Shown: positions 47,611 through 59,376, numbered from the stretch's first letter. The stretch is DNA of 64,000 bases from Adiantum capillus-veneris (GCA_014529385.2 CM043944.1:46584268-46648267); one strand, 5' to 3'. Numbers and translations: made by a program. The notes: generated by a model from the letters alone, not told the origin.

Positions 47611-49335
47611 AGAGGAGAAAAATTTGGTGGCAGGGCATTTACCCATCAACCATATTGAATTTTTCATTAATTGATTCACCTTTGAAAAAAAGTGCAAAGG
47701 TAGATATAGACCCAAAATAGTCACCCACAAGACAATATAACCATTAACTCCATCATCCATAGTATGTATTGTTTGCAAAATAAAGATACAAAACTGACAA
47801 GCATGAATTGATGAAAGTAAATCAATGACAATTGTACACATAGGCAAAATCACTTGATTGTTAAACTTTGCAAATGTAATAGTTATAAACCATTGTCATT
47901 ATTTAAAAAATATACATGGTTTTCAAAAAGACGTATAAAAGTCGTCTCATGATACATAAGCTATGACAAAAAGAAACTAATGCTATCTAGCTATGGCTAA
48001 ACTCATGTCGTCTAATCAGATGTCTCATCGCGTCCAAGCGGCGTATCTATCGCACTCTACAAAAAAAAAACAATAAGACAGCTTTTTGTAAGTATAAACA
48101 TATAGCGATGTTTATAAAACAATACAACAAATAGAAAAGAATAAACCCTAATACTAACCATGCCGCCGCGAGAACTCAGAATGTCCATAAGGGCGTTTAG
48201 GCCCTTCCTGCCTGCATACTCACGCTCGTACGGTGTGGGATCACGTCCTGTCATCGACCACTGTCAAAACATACAAAGAATCCATTATGTTAGAATTTAA
48301 AAACCCATAAACCCTAAACTATCAAACATAGAGAGCAATGCAAAAACACTTACAAAATCGGCCTCAATTGATGCCCACCCGCCGCTCCCCAAGTGGTGCG
48401 AGCTCCCTGCCTCTACTCGCGCTCTGGTTGCCTCCTTTTGTTGCTTCCACTTGTCGAGATTCTCGCGCGCTGCTTTCTTCGTATTCTTCCAATCTTTTTG
48501 TGCCAGCCAATCTGGTCTGTTCCACCCATGCTTGATTGCTTTTTGCACTTCGGAACGCTTGTGCTTGCAGTATTCGCGCATTCGAACCTTCATCACGTCT
48601 TCATTGAAGCGGTCATCCCGTGATTAAACGGGAAACTCGTCATGAAGCATGCTGATGACTCTGTCTTTTAAATCATTCGGTACTTCACTCCAGGTGTTTA
48701 GTATGTAGTTTCTAAACACCTGAGAGCAAAGACCGTGCATGCGCGAAATCATCTTCTTGCCTTCATCATCGAAGATGATACCGCCGCTGAAGTCGATGGA
48801 GTAAGGCAAGCCCTCTCGCCGCTGACGCGTGAACCTGGGTGTCCCGGCAGGGGTCTCTAGTGGCGTGTCGACGGGGGTACAGACGTCATGTGTCTCCACT
48901 AGAGTCTCAGCACCGAAGCGAGGAGTGTCCACTGGAGTGACTCCTGGAGGAGCAGCTACTGGTGTGTAGGTGCTAGGAACGGTAATCAGCCGCGCAAAAC
49001 CTAGTGTCGATGGCGATGTTGTGGCTGGTGTCGGGACGGGCAAAGAAGGGGAGGGTAAAGAGCCTCGTCGAACACGAGGCGGTGTCGACGCATCAGCGGC
49101 GGTGTCCCCACAACAACCGCCACCACCACTACTAGAGCGCCGGTGCCTAGACGAGTGTGAAGATCGTCTTGTGGACACCGAAGCTTCGGAGCGCACTTAA
49201 TGCTCTGAAACAGAGGGAGATGTGGATGGAGTAGGAACGCACGATCGTGCGCCAGAGCGATGACGCTCCACGTACCACTGTCTCTACTAGGATGACAAAG
49301 AAGAAAGAAACTCCTCATCATCCATACTTGCATTA
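47611..49335 (-). pseudogene. Second CACTA gene (Transposase_24-like), X unit 2
   Basis: Exon 1 spans about 48,350-49,324, exon 2 about 48,160-48,268. Broken pieces read SSHSSRHRRSSSGGGGCC..., then ...RVISMLHDEFPV, and MMKVRMREYCKHKRSEVQKAIKH. Lesions include the shared TAG-TAG near 49,290 in place of Gln-Gln, a TAA near 49,198 and a disruption near 48,623 (GTGATTAAACG). The start codon context CATCCATACTTGCATT matches Y except for one base. Confidence 0.85.
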
Positions 49336-49379
49336 AACACCCGAACATTTAAACTTAATATTGAATGAATGGAGTAGAA

Positions 49380-49574
49380 AACATGGACAAGTAGATAGAG
49401 AGAGAGAGAGAGAGGAGGAGGTGCTTGTCGTCTCTGCTTGTGAGAACATACCTAGAGCATACGTACCTGGAGTGGACGCAAAGACCATTAAATACAAGGA
49501 CGCAATGACGTGTTCTTCTTCTATTCAACTTGAGTGATGGAAGAGGCAAGATCGATAACTCAAAATTCTCAATT

Positions 49575-49625
<51 letters not shown>

Positions 49626-49655
49626 CACAATCAAATCTTGTAGTCCAAAAACCAG
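49380..49655. repeat. X spacer with two (GA)n tracts, unit 2
   Basis: GA tracts at about 49,399-49,415 and 49,577-49,620 flank a unique spacer (GGAGTGGACGCAAAGACC...). The matching spacer of unit 3 is at 53,918-54,215, with tract lengths that differ. It separates the 3' end of TNP2 from the second gene. Confidence 0.85.
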
Positions 49656-49795
49656 GTGGTGGAGCTGCATGTGACCATGGATTGACCAGGATGTGAGCGA
49701 AAAATCAAAAGAGCATTATACAAGATAGAAGGTACTTAGAGAGCCAGAGTTTTTACAAAACGTAGCAAAATTGTTCAAATACAATATTTATGGCT

Positions 49796-50582
49796 TTAAG
49801 AGATCTCTCTCTCATCCTTGCATAACTTAGCATAACTTCCTATATCTATATAGAGCTCTCTGTTTAAACAGATGTCCTTCGCTTCATTTTGTAGATCCTC
49901 TGCATGCACCCCATAGAGAGTAGCAGCTTGATGTTCGTCTTGCAGCACCTCAACGGCTTCTGATTGAGCATCTTCTCCGATCTCCTCCATTGATGCCGTT
50001 GTGATTGGCACATGGTAGCCTTCATACGTCCGTGCACTACGAGGGGCTACCTCTATGACGTACCACCAGTTTGATGCAGACTTTGTAGGATGAAATATCA
50101 CCTGCCAGAGCCACATAACTTACATAATAGCTTCCAAGCACATAAATTCTAAAATGGGATGTTAACTATTTATATACTTACTTGTTCACAATGCTCGAGT
50201 AGTACGAAAGTGTCTCTTAGGTCAGTCCATTTCTTAGTTGAATCCACCTCAAGAAAACCAGACTCTCCTCTACGCACAGTAGTGTTGCGACCCTCCATGA
50301 TTATCTTGAACCTTTGCACATCGAACAAGTCGACAAAAAATCCTTTATAATCGATCCTCAAAATCTCTTATAGCGTGCCGAAGTAAGTGAGTTCCGCCAC
50401 CACAGGATCTGCATCAGAGGACCGTCGTCAACTAGACTGTTCAAATTTTGCCATGATTCCACAATCTTGAGTAAAACGCTTTTTGTCGATCCGTTCCACT
50501 CTAAAATGTCGACCTTTACACCATGCTGCTGTGTATGACTTATACTACAACCAACAAAGATTATGAGTGGCCGTTCAAACAT
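49796..50582 (-). pseudogene. X TNP2 DUF4216 tail, unit 2
   Basis: Near-identical to the copy at 45,202-45,980, with the same exon layout, the same in-frame TAA near 50,370 and the ending DERES-type tail (KDEREIS). No N-terminal part follows; unit 3 starts at 50,757. Confidence 0.85.
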
Positions 50583-50756
50583 CTAGAAAGTCACTAGTCG
50601 TACATTGCAAACTTACCTTGGTCCCGCAACCCCGAGAGTACTCCCACTCTTCCTCAGTCACTTCTTCACCGCACTGTTGTGCGCTTTTCAATTGGTTGTG
50701 CAACCATCTTAAGCTCATGAATTTTGGTAGGCTCTCCAGACCCGTCGGATAGTGCC

Positions 50757-50794
50757 AGGTATGCTCTCTCCTCTCTCATGTTCCCTTCCCCTCC

Positions 50795-50829
<35 letters not shown>

Positions 50830-50842
50830 CCATTGTGTCTTT

Positions 50843-50886
<44 letters not shown>

Positions 50887-50991
50887 ACATGCATAAACAA
50901 AAAACACATACACACACACATGCATAAACAAAGAATGCATACACACACACATCAAGAGAGAGAGACAGAGAGAGAGAGAGAGAGGAGAAAA

Positions 50992-51027
<36 letters not shown>

Positions 51028-51091
51028 AAAAAACAAAAAGAGAGAGAGGGAGGGGGGGAGAAGACGAAAAGAGAGAGGTAAGGGAAGAAAA

Positions 51092-51135
<44 letters not shown>

Positions 51136-51931
51136 TTAAGTTAAGATTTAAATAGGTTAGATTACATTTAGATTTATGTTTATGTTGAGTTTAAGATTAG
51201 GTTAGATTTAAAATTAGCTAGCTATGTTAGATTTAAATTAGATTACATATAGGTTTAGGATTTAAGATTGGATTAGATTTAGATATATGTTGAGTTTAAA
51301 ATTAGATTAGATTTAAATTTAAGATTAAGACTACATTTAAGATTAACTAGATTAAATTTAGATTACATTTAGGTTTAGGTTAGATTTAAAATTAGATTAG
51401 ATTTATGTTTATTTTGAATTTAAAATTAAATAATATCTAGGTTTATGTTCGATTAGATTAGATTTATGTTAGATTTTAGTGCATGTCAATGAAGGCTTTT
51501 ACCAAAGAGCAAACACTAGTTAAACAACAATATGTATATTCCCATAAGAATTTGACACCTATTAACTCACACACTAACCATATTAAATTAGCCGCAAATC
51601 ACCATATGTTCAATTAGGTTAGATTTAAAATTAGATTTTGGATTTATTTTTATATTAAAGTCTACCTTCGAGATTACGATAGAAAAAATTTAGAGTTAGG
51701 CGAACGGTGATCCCTCTCTTCCTCTCTACAGATGTGACCTTAAGTTGGAAAGCTTTGAACAACATGATACTTAGATTGGAAGCCAACATGTAATGTGCTA
51801 AGTAATCCATCGAACAAAGATCTGTTGTGAAGAGATGTTAAGATTCTGTGAATTGCTACAGCTAGAGAAGAGTCAAAGAGGTTTTGTCCACTACATGCAC
51901 TATCATGTAGACGTGGCTGTGTAGATTTCTC
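50757..51931 (+). repeat. CACTA-flanking cassette, copy 3
   Basis: Third copy. It has shorter CT and CA tracts and an A-run between GA tracts (near 51,023-51,035). The TTAGATT array is at about 51,135-51,477. Confidence 0.9.
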
Positions 51932-52195
51932 CACTACAAGAGGTTGTGTGCTCTTGTGACGCTTTTAGCGACGGAAATACACTAGGTTTTTATAACCACG
52001 GCGTCGCTAAGAGCGTCGCTACCAGCGTCGATACGGGAACGTCGCTATAACAGTCTTTATAAGTGTCGATATAAACGTCGCTATATAGCGACGGCTATAG
52101 CAACGATTATAACGATGTTGCAGACCCATCTATAGCGACGCTTATCGCGACGTTGTAGAGCGTTATATAGCAACGTTCATAGCGACGCCCGAGAG
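51932..52195. repeat. CACTA left end and subterminal repeats, X unit 3
   Basis: CACTACAAGAGGTTGTG plus the AGCGACG/CGTCGCT cluster. This is the left end contiguous with the remaining body of X. Confidence 0.9.
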
Positions 52196-53850
52196 GAAAA
52201 AAATTTGGTGGCAGGGCATTCACCATATTGAATGTTTCATTAATTGATTCACCTTTGAAAAAAAGTGTAAAGGTAGATATAGACCCAAAATAGTCACCCA
52301 CAAGACAATATAACCATTAACTCCATCGTCCATAGTACGTATTGTTTGCAAAATAAGATACAAAACTGACAAGCATGAATTGATGAAAGTAAATCAATGA
52401 CAATTGTACACATAGGCAAAATCACTTGATTGTTAAACTTTGCAAATGTAATAGTTCCAAACCATTGTCATTATTTAAAAAATATACATGGTTTTCAAAA
52501 AGACGTATAAAAGTCGTCTCATGATACATAAGCTATGACAAAAAGAAACTAATGCTATCTAGTTATGGCTAAACTGACGTCGTCTAATCAGGTGTCTCAT
52601 CTCGTCCAAGCGGCGTATCTATCGGACTCTGCAAAAAAAAACAATAAGACAGCTTTTTGTAAGTATAAACATATAGCGATGTTTATAAAACAATACAACA
52701 AATAGAAAAGAATAAACCCTAATACTAACCATGCCACCGCGAGAACTCAGAATGTCCATAAGGGCATTTAGGCCCTTCCTGCCTGCGTACTCATGCTCGT
52801 ACGGTGTGGGATCACGTCCTGTCATCGACCACTGTCAAAACATACAAAGAATCCATTATGTTAGAATTTAAAAACCCATAAACCCTAAACTATCAAACAT
52901 AGAGAGCAATGCAAAAACACTTACAAAATCGGCCTCAATTGATGCCCACCCGTCGCTCCCCAAGTGGTGTGAGCTCCCTGCCTCTACTCGCGCTCCGGTT
53001 GCCTCCTTTTGTTGCTTCCACTTGTCGAGATTCTCGCGCGCTGCTTTCTTCGTATTCTTCCAATCTTCTTTGGCCAGCCAATCTGGTCTGTTCCAGCGAT
53101 GCTTGATTGATTTTTACACTTTCGAACGCTTGTGCTTGCAGTATTCGGGCATTCAAACCTTCATCACGTCTTCATTCAAGCGGTCATCCCGTGTTAAAAC
53201 GGGAAACTCGTCATAAAGCATGCTGATGACTCTGTCTTTTAAATCATTCGGTACTTCACTCCAGGTGTTTAGTATGTAGTGTCTAAACAACTGAGAGCAA
53301 AGACCGTGCATGCGCGAAATCATCTTCTAGTCTTCATCATTCAAGTTGATGCCGCCACTGAAGTCGCCGGCAGGGGTCTCTAGTGGCGTGTCGACGGGGG
53401 TACAGACATCATGTGTCTCCACTAGAGTCTCAGCCCCGAAGCGAGGAGTGTCCACTGGAGTGACTCCTGGAGGAGCAGCTAGTGGTGTGTAGGTGCTAGG
53501 AAAGGCAATCAGCCGCGCAAAACCTGGTGTCGATGGCGATGTTGTGGCTGGTGTCGGGACGGGCAAAGAAGAGGAGGGTAAAGAGCCTCGTCGAACACGA
53601 GGCGGTGTCGACGCATCAGCGGCGGTGTCCCCACAACAACCGCCACCGCCACTACTAGAGCGTCGGTGCCTAGACGAGTGTGAAGATCGTCTCGTCGACA
53701 CCGAAGCTTCCGAGCGCACTGAATGCTCTTAAACAGAGGGAGATGTGGATGGAGTAGGAACGCACGATGGTGCACCAGAGCGATGACGCTCCACGTACCA
53801 CTGTCTCTACTACGATGACAAAGAAGAAAGAAACTCCTCATCATCCATAC
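52196..53850 (-). pseudogene. Second CACTA gene (Transposase_24-like), X unit 3
   Basis: Exon 1 spans about 52,930-53,850, exon 2 about 52,730-52,840. It shares TAG-TAG near 53,812 with units 1 and 2. In addition, about 50 bp are deleted near 53,368 (between GAAGTCG and CCGGCAGGGG), which removes codons matching EGLPYS and the residues before it, and a TAG lies near 53,329. Non-functional. Confidence 0.85.
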
Positions 53851-53914
53851 CTGCATTAAACACCCGAACATTTAAACTTAATATTGAATGAATGGAGTAG
53901 AAAACATGGACAAG

Positions 53915-53954
<40 letters not shown>

Positions 53955-54137
53955 GAGGTGCTTGTCGTCTCTGCTTGTGAGAACATACCTACAGCATACG
54001 TACCTGGAGTGGACGCAAAGACCATTAAATACAATGACGCAATGAAGCATATAAATACAATGACGCAATGACGCGTTCTTCTTCTATTCAACTTGAGTGA
54101 TGGAAGAGGCAAGATCGATAACTCAGAATTTTCAATT

Positions 54138-54185
<48 letters not shown>

Positions 54186-54337
54186 ACACACAATCAAATC
54201 TTGTAGTCCAAAAACCAGGTGGTGGAGCTGCATGTGACCATGGATTGACCAGGATGTGAGCGCAAAATCAAAAGAGCGTTATACAACATGGAAGGTACTT
54301 AGAGAGCCAGAGTTTTTACAAAACGTAGAAAAATTGT

Positions 54338-55156
54338 TCAAATACAATATTTATGGCTTTGAGAGATCTCTCTCTCATCCTTGCATAACTTAGCATAACT
54401 TCCTATATCTATATAGAGCTCTCTGTTTAAACAGATGTCCTCCGCTTCGTTTTGTAGATCCTCTGCATGCACCCCATAGAGAGTAGCAGCTTGATGTTCG
54501 TCTTGCAGCACCTCAACGGCTTCTGATTGAGCATCTTCTCCGATCTCCTCCATTGATGTCGTTGTGATTGGCACATGGTAGCCTTCATACGCCCGTGCAC
54601 TACGAGGGGCTACCTCTATGACGTACCACCAGTTTGATGCAAACTTTGTACGATGAAATATCACCTGCCAGAGCCACATAACTTACATAAGAGCTTCCAA
54701 GCACATAAATTCTAAAATGGGATGTTAACTATTTATATACTTACTTGTTCACAATGCTCGAGTACTACGAAAGTGTCTCTTAGGTCAGTCCATTTCTTAG
54801 TTGAATCCACCTCAAGAAAACCAGACTCTCCTCTACGCACAATATGTTGCGACCCTCCATGATTATCTTGAACCATTGCACATCGAACAAGTCGACAAAA
54901 TATCCTCTATAATCGATCCTCAAAATCTCTTATAGCGTGCCGAAGTAAGTGAGTTCCGCCACCACAGGATCTGCATCAGAGGACCGTCGTCAACTAGACT
55001 GTTCAAATCTTGCCATGATTCCACAATCTTGAGTAAAACGCTTTTTGTCGATCCGTTCCACCCTAAAATGTTGACCTTTACACCATGCTGTTGTGTATGA
55101 CTTATACTACAACCAACAAAGATTATGAGTGGCCGTTCAAACATCTCGAAAGTCAC
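54338..55156 (-). pseudogene. X TNP2 DUF4216 tail, unit 3 (authentic position)
   Basis: Same domain as at 45,202 and 49,796, but here joined to the rest of the TNP2 gene through the linker at 55,137-55,319. WWYVIEVAPRSAR is present. The shared TAA near 54,926 interrupts the frame, and a small deletion near 54,842 (AATATG where the others read AGTAGTG) adds a frameshift. Confidence 0.85.
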
Positions 55157-55319
55157 TAGTCGTACATTGCAAACTTACCTTGGTCCCGCAACCCCGAGAG
55201 TACTCCCACTCTTCCTCAGTCACTTCTTCACCGCATTGTTGTGCGCTTTTCAATTGGTTGTGCAACCATCTTAAGCTCATGAATTTTGGTAGGCTCTCCA
55301 GACCCGTCGGATAGTGCAT

Positions 55320-55979
55320 CGCTGGTGGTCTTCCCCGTCTCCACTCGATTCATGCCCTTTGTCGCTCTTGCTTTGCATCCTTATATTGTGAAATCCACTT
55401 TTGCATCACTGGGTTGTGAAGCATGCAAAATCGGTTGATTTTAGCCTCTAGATCTTTCGTCATCTTCTTCTCAACACCGAGATTGCACATGACAATCCCA
55501 GATATGCGTTCATCATCTATGGTTCGCCATAGCATATCCCGGGCTTTATCAAATCCGTCTAGCCACTCTCCAATGTACACTTGGGAGTCTGATACCAGCC
55601 AACCTTCTGCCATGCTACCCTCCGGACGTGCCTTCTGACGCACATATCCCTTGAGCGTTTTCATGAGACGTTCTAAAAAGAACATCCATCTGGAATGTAC
55701 TGTGCCAGCTATTGCCATCTCATCAACTATGTGAACAAGAAGATGCACATGAATAGTTAGCATGGTAGTAGGAACATGTTTCTCAAACATGCACACAACC
55801 TCCGCAGCGTTTGATTTGGTGAATGGTATGGAGTCTACGTTGATCTCCTTTTGTGAGATCCATTGCACCAACTTCGCAAGTTTGTAGATTGTAGTGCGGA
55901 CGTCAAGAGACAAACATCCCTCAATGGCAACCGGTAAAATAAACTGCAAAACACGTGCAGCAATGATATTAAAATCCAC
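55320..55979 (-). pseudogene. X TNP2 DUF4218 region
   Basis: About 209 codons open from MDFNIIAARVLQFILPVAIEG through YVRQKARPEGSMAEGWLVS and LEAKINRFCMLHNPVMQKW. This matches DUF4218 and the linker of plant TNP2 proteins, and it is intact here where Y has a stop after IGEWLD. It forms the middle part of a gene whose upstream core is broken. Confidence 0.85.
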
Positions 55980-56163
55980 ACACGAATTTGTTACACAATT
56001 CCCACTATGATATATTCCACTATGAACATACCTAACACATTTTATGCCAGTCGTGTGACTTCAAACCGGTAAGCTTTCCTTCTTTAGTAAAACACGTTCG
56101 GAGCGATTGCATTACGCCAGTGGGGGTCCACAAAGATCGACTGGTCTCTTTTACTTTGCGTTC

Positions 56164-57454
56164 TTAGGCTCCTGTGAAAATCCATGGTGCTTTAGGGAGT
56201 TTTATCGATCCATCGGACGCTGTTTGTGGCCAATATTGCTCCATACGATCCACATTTCTAAGGTCAACCCTGGCTCCCAAAGTATCTTTCTTGCCGGTCA
56301 GATGATCCCATAGTAGATTATCCACATTCTTGAATATGTGCATTGGATTGAGCAAGTGATTGATCATGAGTTGGGGCCACTATGGTAAGTCGTACCATAG
56401 AGATAGTCTCTTCATCCTTGGGGGCAATCCGTCATCACACATCTCCTTCTGCTCTAACCATGCTTGTGCAGACATCCTCGGTGGCTCTCTTCCCAAAAAG
56501 CCATTGCGTGACACATGATTCTCTGGAAGATACGCTTGATGACCTTCAAAGATCTGCTTCTTCAATGAGGGCGCCCTACGTGCATTCAGTCTAGGTCCAC
56601 ATGTGACACATGCTCTATATCCGCTTGTTTGAAGCCCTGCATGTATACACATGATAATAGATCAGCTTGAGAAAAACCAAGATTCACAATGTCTGAGTGA
56701 GGAGTGTAAATAGATCACTTGAGCATTCTGTTAGTCCGGGATAGTCATGCATGGTCCACATTAGAATTCCTCTAATCAAATCATTCCGTCAACCTATGTG
56801 TCGCCTCATATCCACCACTTCTATGCCAATCCACAACTGTTGTAGCTCTTCCAATAGTGGACGAAGATACACATCCATATTCTTCACTTTATATCGCCCC
56901 GGCACAATCAAGCTTAGCCATAGGTACCCCTTCTTCGGAGTCAACCACGGGGAAATGTTGTAGTTGACGATGACAACGGGTCATACACTGTAAGATGTTG
57001 ATCTTTGACCAAATGAATATACGCCATCCATAGCCAAGCCTAAGCGCAAATTTCGAGCTTCCCTCGCAAAATCCGACCATGTTCCATCTATATGTTTCCA
57101 GGCCGTGCAATCTGCAGGAATCCGTAGCACACCATCCGAAGATTTATTCTCCTCATGCCATGATGCTAGGGCGTCCATGGACTTACATTCGAAGAAATGC
57201 TTGATGCGAGGAAGCAGAGGAAAATGTCGCAAAACCTTTTGCAGGATTTTTGTTTCGTGGAGATCTACTCGATATCTCTCGGAATCACATTTCGGACACT
57301 TCTCCATGTCTATGTATTCCCCTCTGAAAAGAATGCAGTAGGACAAGCATGGATCGAATTGTAATCCATCCCCAAGTTTCGCAAAATCTTTCTTGCTTCC
57401 TCTCGGGAATCTGGCATCACATTATCAGCTGGTAGTATGTTCTCTTTGAGCAAT
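56164..57454 (-). pseudogene. X TNP2 transposase core (Transposase_21), multiply broken
   Basis: Same motif order as Y. Lesions by comparison with Y: a four-base deletion at about 57,346 (ATGCAGTAGGAC), a TGA for Trp after STSYSV near 56,987, and a TAG for Tyr after WYDLP near 56,379. In addition the conserved Asp of DPMHIFKNV is Asn here (NPMH). The first coding exon is missing: TTTTATTAAA near 57,524 is joined to TTCGTCTAACTC of the upstream region. X cannot make transposase. Confidence 0.9.
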
Positions 57455-57524
57455 CTACACAACATAAAAATACGGTACAATTGTGTGAAAATCTATCAGA
57501 TGATTATACATTTAGAGTTTTATT

Positions 57525-57924
57525 AAATTCGTCTAACTCTAAATTTTTTTACCGTAATCTCGAAGGTAGACTCTAATATAAAAACTCTCTTCTTCTCGTG
57601 TGTGTGTGTGTGTGTGTGTGTGCCATTACCCTCTTGAATAACAGGTCTTGAGTTCAACTCCTCGTCGGTTAGATCTTTAGGTCTCTTGAATTAGTTTCCT
57701 ACGACATTAAATTAAACTCTCTTCTTCTCGGGTGTGTGTGTGTGTGGGTGTGGGTGCATGCCAATAAAAGGATAAAAATGGTTTAACTTTTCTATCACCC
57801 AAGTATGATAGATTGGTTATGCCATTTCCCTCATGAATAACAGGTCTTGAGTTTAACTCCTCATCGACTAGATCTTTAAGGTCTCCTGGGATAGTTTCCT
57901 ACGATGTTAAGACTCTCTTCTTCT

Positions 57925-57971
<47 letters not shown>

Positions 57972-58025
57972 GTGTGTGTGCATTCTTTGTTTATGCACGT
58001 GTGTGTGCGTTTTTGGTTTATGCAT

Positions 58026-58069
<44 letters not shown>

Positions 58070-58136
58070 CCTCTCTCAATGTGTGTGTGCATTCTTTGTT
58101 TATGCATGTATGTGTGCGTTTTTTGTTTATGCATGT

Positions 58137-58192
<56 letters not shown>

Positions 58193-58303
58193 AAAAACAC
58201 AATGTGTGTGTGTGTGTGAGAGAGAGAGAGAGGAAGATAGAAAGAGGGGAAGGGAACATGAGACTGAGGAGAGGGAAGGAGCATACCTAGCTCTCCTTCC
58301 TCT

Positions 58304-58371
<68 letters not shown>

Positions 58372-58430
58372 AGAAGAAAGAGAGAGAGAGAGGGAGAGCG
58401 CGCGTTACCTTGGTTGCTTGAGTGCTCGAC
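57525..58430 (-). promoter_or_regulatory. X 5' region with microsatellites
   Basis: Inverted counterpart of the flanking cassette, with GTCTAACTCTAAA, AGTTTCCTACGAC blocks (about 57,690 and 57,890), (GT)n, (CT)n and a long GT tract at 58,308-58,370. A donor-like site AACCAAG/GTAACGC lies near 58,412 on the minus strand. Confidence 0.55.
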
Positions 58431-58431
58431 G

Positions 58432-58548
58432 AACTCAGATCTGAGATCTGAGTTTTCGGACGCTCTCGGTTTTTTTTCTTTACCCCTGACAGCGTCGCTA
58501 TAGAATTCGCTAATTTACAAGTAACTTTGCGACGCTCATAGCGACGCC
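58432..58548. repeat. X right subterminal region, truncated by Copia-2
   Basis: Palindrome at 58432-58454, then CGTCGCTATAG and GCGACGCTCATAGCGACGCC, matching Y at 44,871-44,993. The sequence stops at the Copia LTR at 58549; the TAGTG end of X must lie beyond the window. Confidence 0.85.
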
Positions 58549-58635
58549 TGTTAGGAAATAAGACGTAGCCAAATAGTATTTGAGTAGATTACTTAATGGA
58601 GAGAGTTAGATTTCACACACAAGAGATTATAGAGT

Positions 58636-58693
<58 letters not shown>

Positions 58694-59289
58694 CACGATA
58701 TACGTGGTTCACCCAATGTGGGCTACGTCCACGGGAAAGCAACCACTCAATGGATTTAGCACTTCAAAATAAGAAGTAGTTTACAAAGGGATTAAACCCT
58801 TAATAGAGCTCCCGCCTTGCTTCACTCTCACCTCCTCACACTCACCTTGTTGCATCAACTTCACACTATGAAATGTGTGTAGAAATGGCCTCTTTTTATA
58901 GGCCAAAAGGGCTGCCCTCTCTCATGAGAGACAGCCATGTGTAGCCGCCCTTGTGCGAATAAGCCCAAATCGAACCCTCCAATCCGCCCGTGTGTGGCCG
59001 TCCTTGTGTAGACAAATCCGCTTTTGAATTCGACCATCGGCCCCACTGGCCAACCGGCCAACCGATCGGTCATTTTCTGACCACTTTCTGATCGCCGTCC
59101 GGCCATAATATTCCGGCGAAAAGGAATATTCCCCCTAAAGTTGCCCATGATTCTTGGCCGTGAAAATTTTGGTTTTCGATGAGTGATTTTCCTTCACGCA
59201 CGATGGCTTCTCCTCATAATGGGGGCCTTACAAATATGCGCTTTTACCATAGAAAATTACAAGGGGTAAATCAGGCTCCATACTTATCA
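58549..59289 (-). repeat. Copia-2 3' LTR
   Basis: 741 bp, TG...CA ends. It contains a GA tract of about 54 nt with one AAA interruption (58,636-58,689), much longer than the 16-nt tract in the partner LTR. Confidence 0.93.
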
Positions 59290-59303
59290 ATCTCCCACTT
59301 GGA
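59290..59303 (-). other. Copia-2 polypurine tract
   Basis: Minus strand TCCAAGTGGGAGAT, directly before the 3' LTR. Confidence 0.8.
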
Positions 59304-59376
59304 GACAGATCTCCAAACCAAACCTGTGACTGCTTTCCATCCTGGCTTCTTATCCTTGAATGCCAATTGAAGATTA

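Larger units (their letters stand above)
36399..58548 (-). mobile_element. Nest of CACTA (En/Spm) elements X (triplicated) and Y (nested)
   Basis: Three left termini starting CACTACAAGAGG lie at 36399, 47351 and 51932, and one right terminus (CACTACAAAAGG on the minus strand) ends at 45061. Between them are four copies of a Transposase_24-like gene, two TNP2 genes and three DUF4216 tails, all on the minus strand. The repeat order fits three tandem units of X (35121-38462 plus 45062-46154; 46155-50756; 50757-55317), with unit 3 continuing into the rest of X (to 58548), and Y (38463-45061) inserted in unit 1. Unit lengths under this model are 4,435, 4,602 and about 4,560 bp. Confidence 0.8.
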
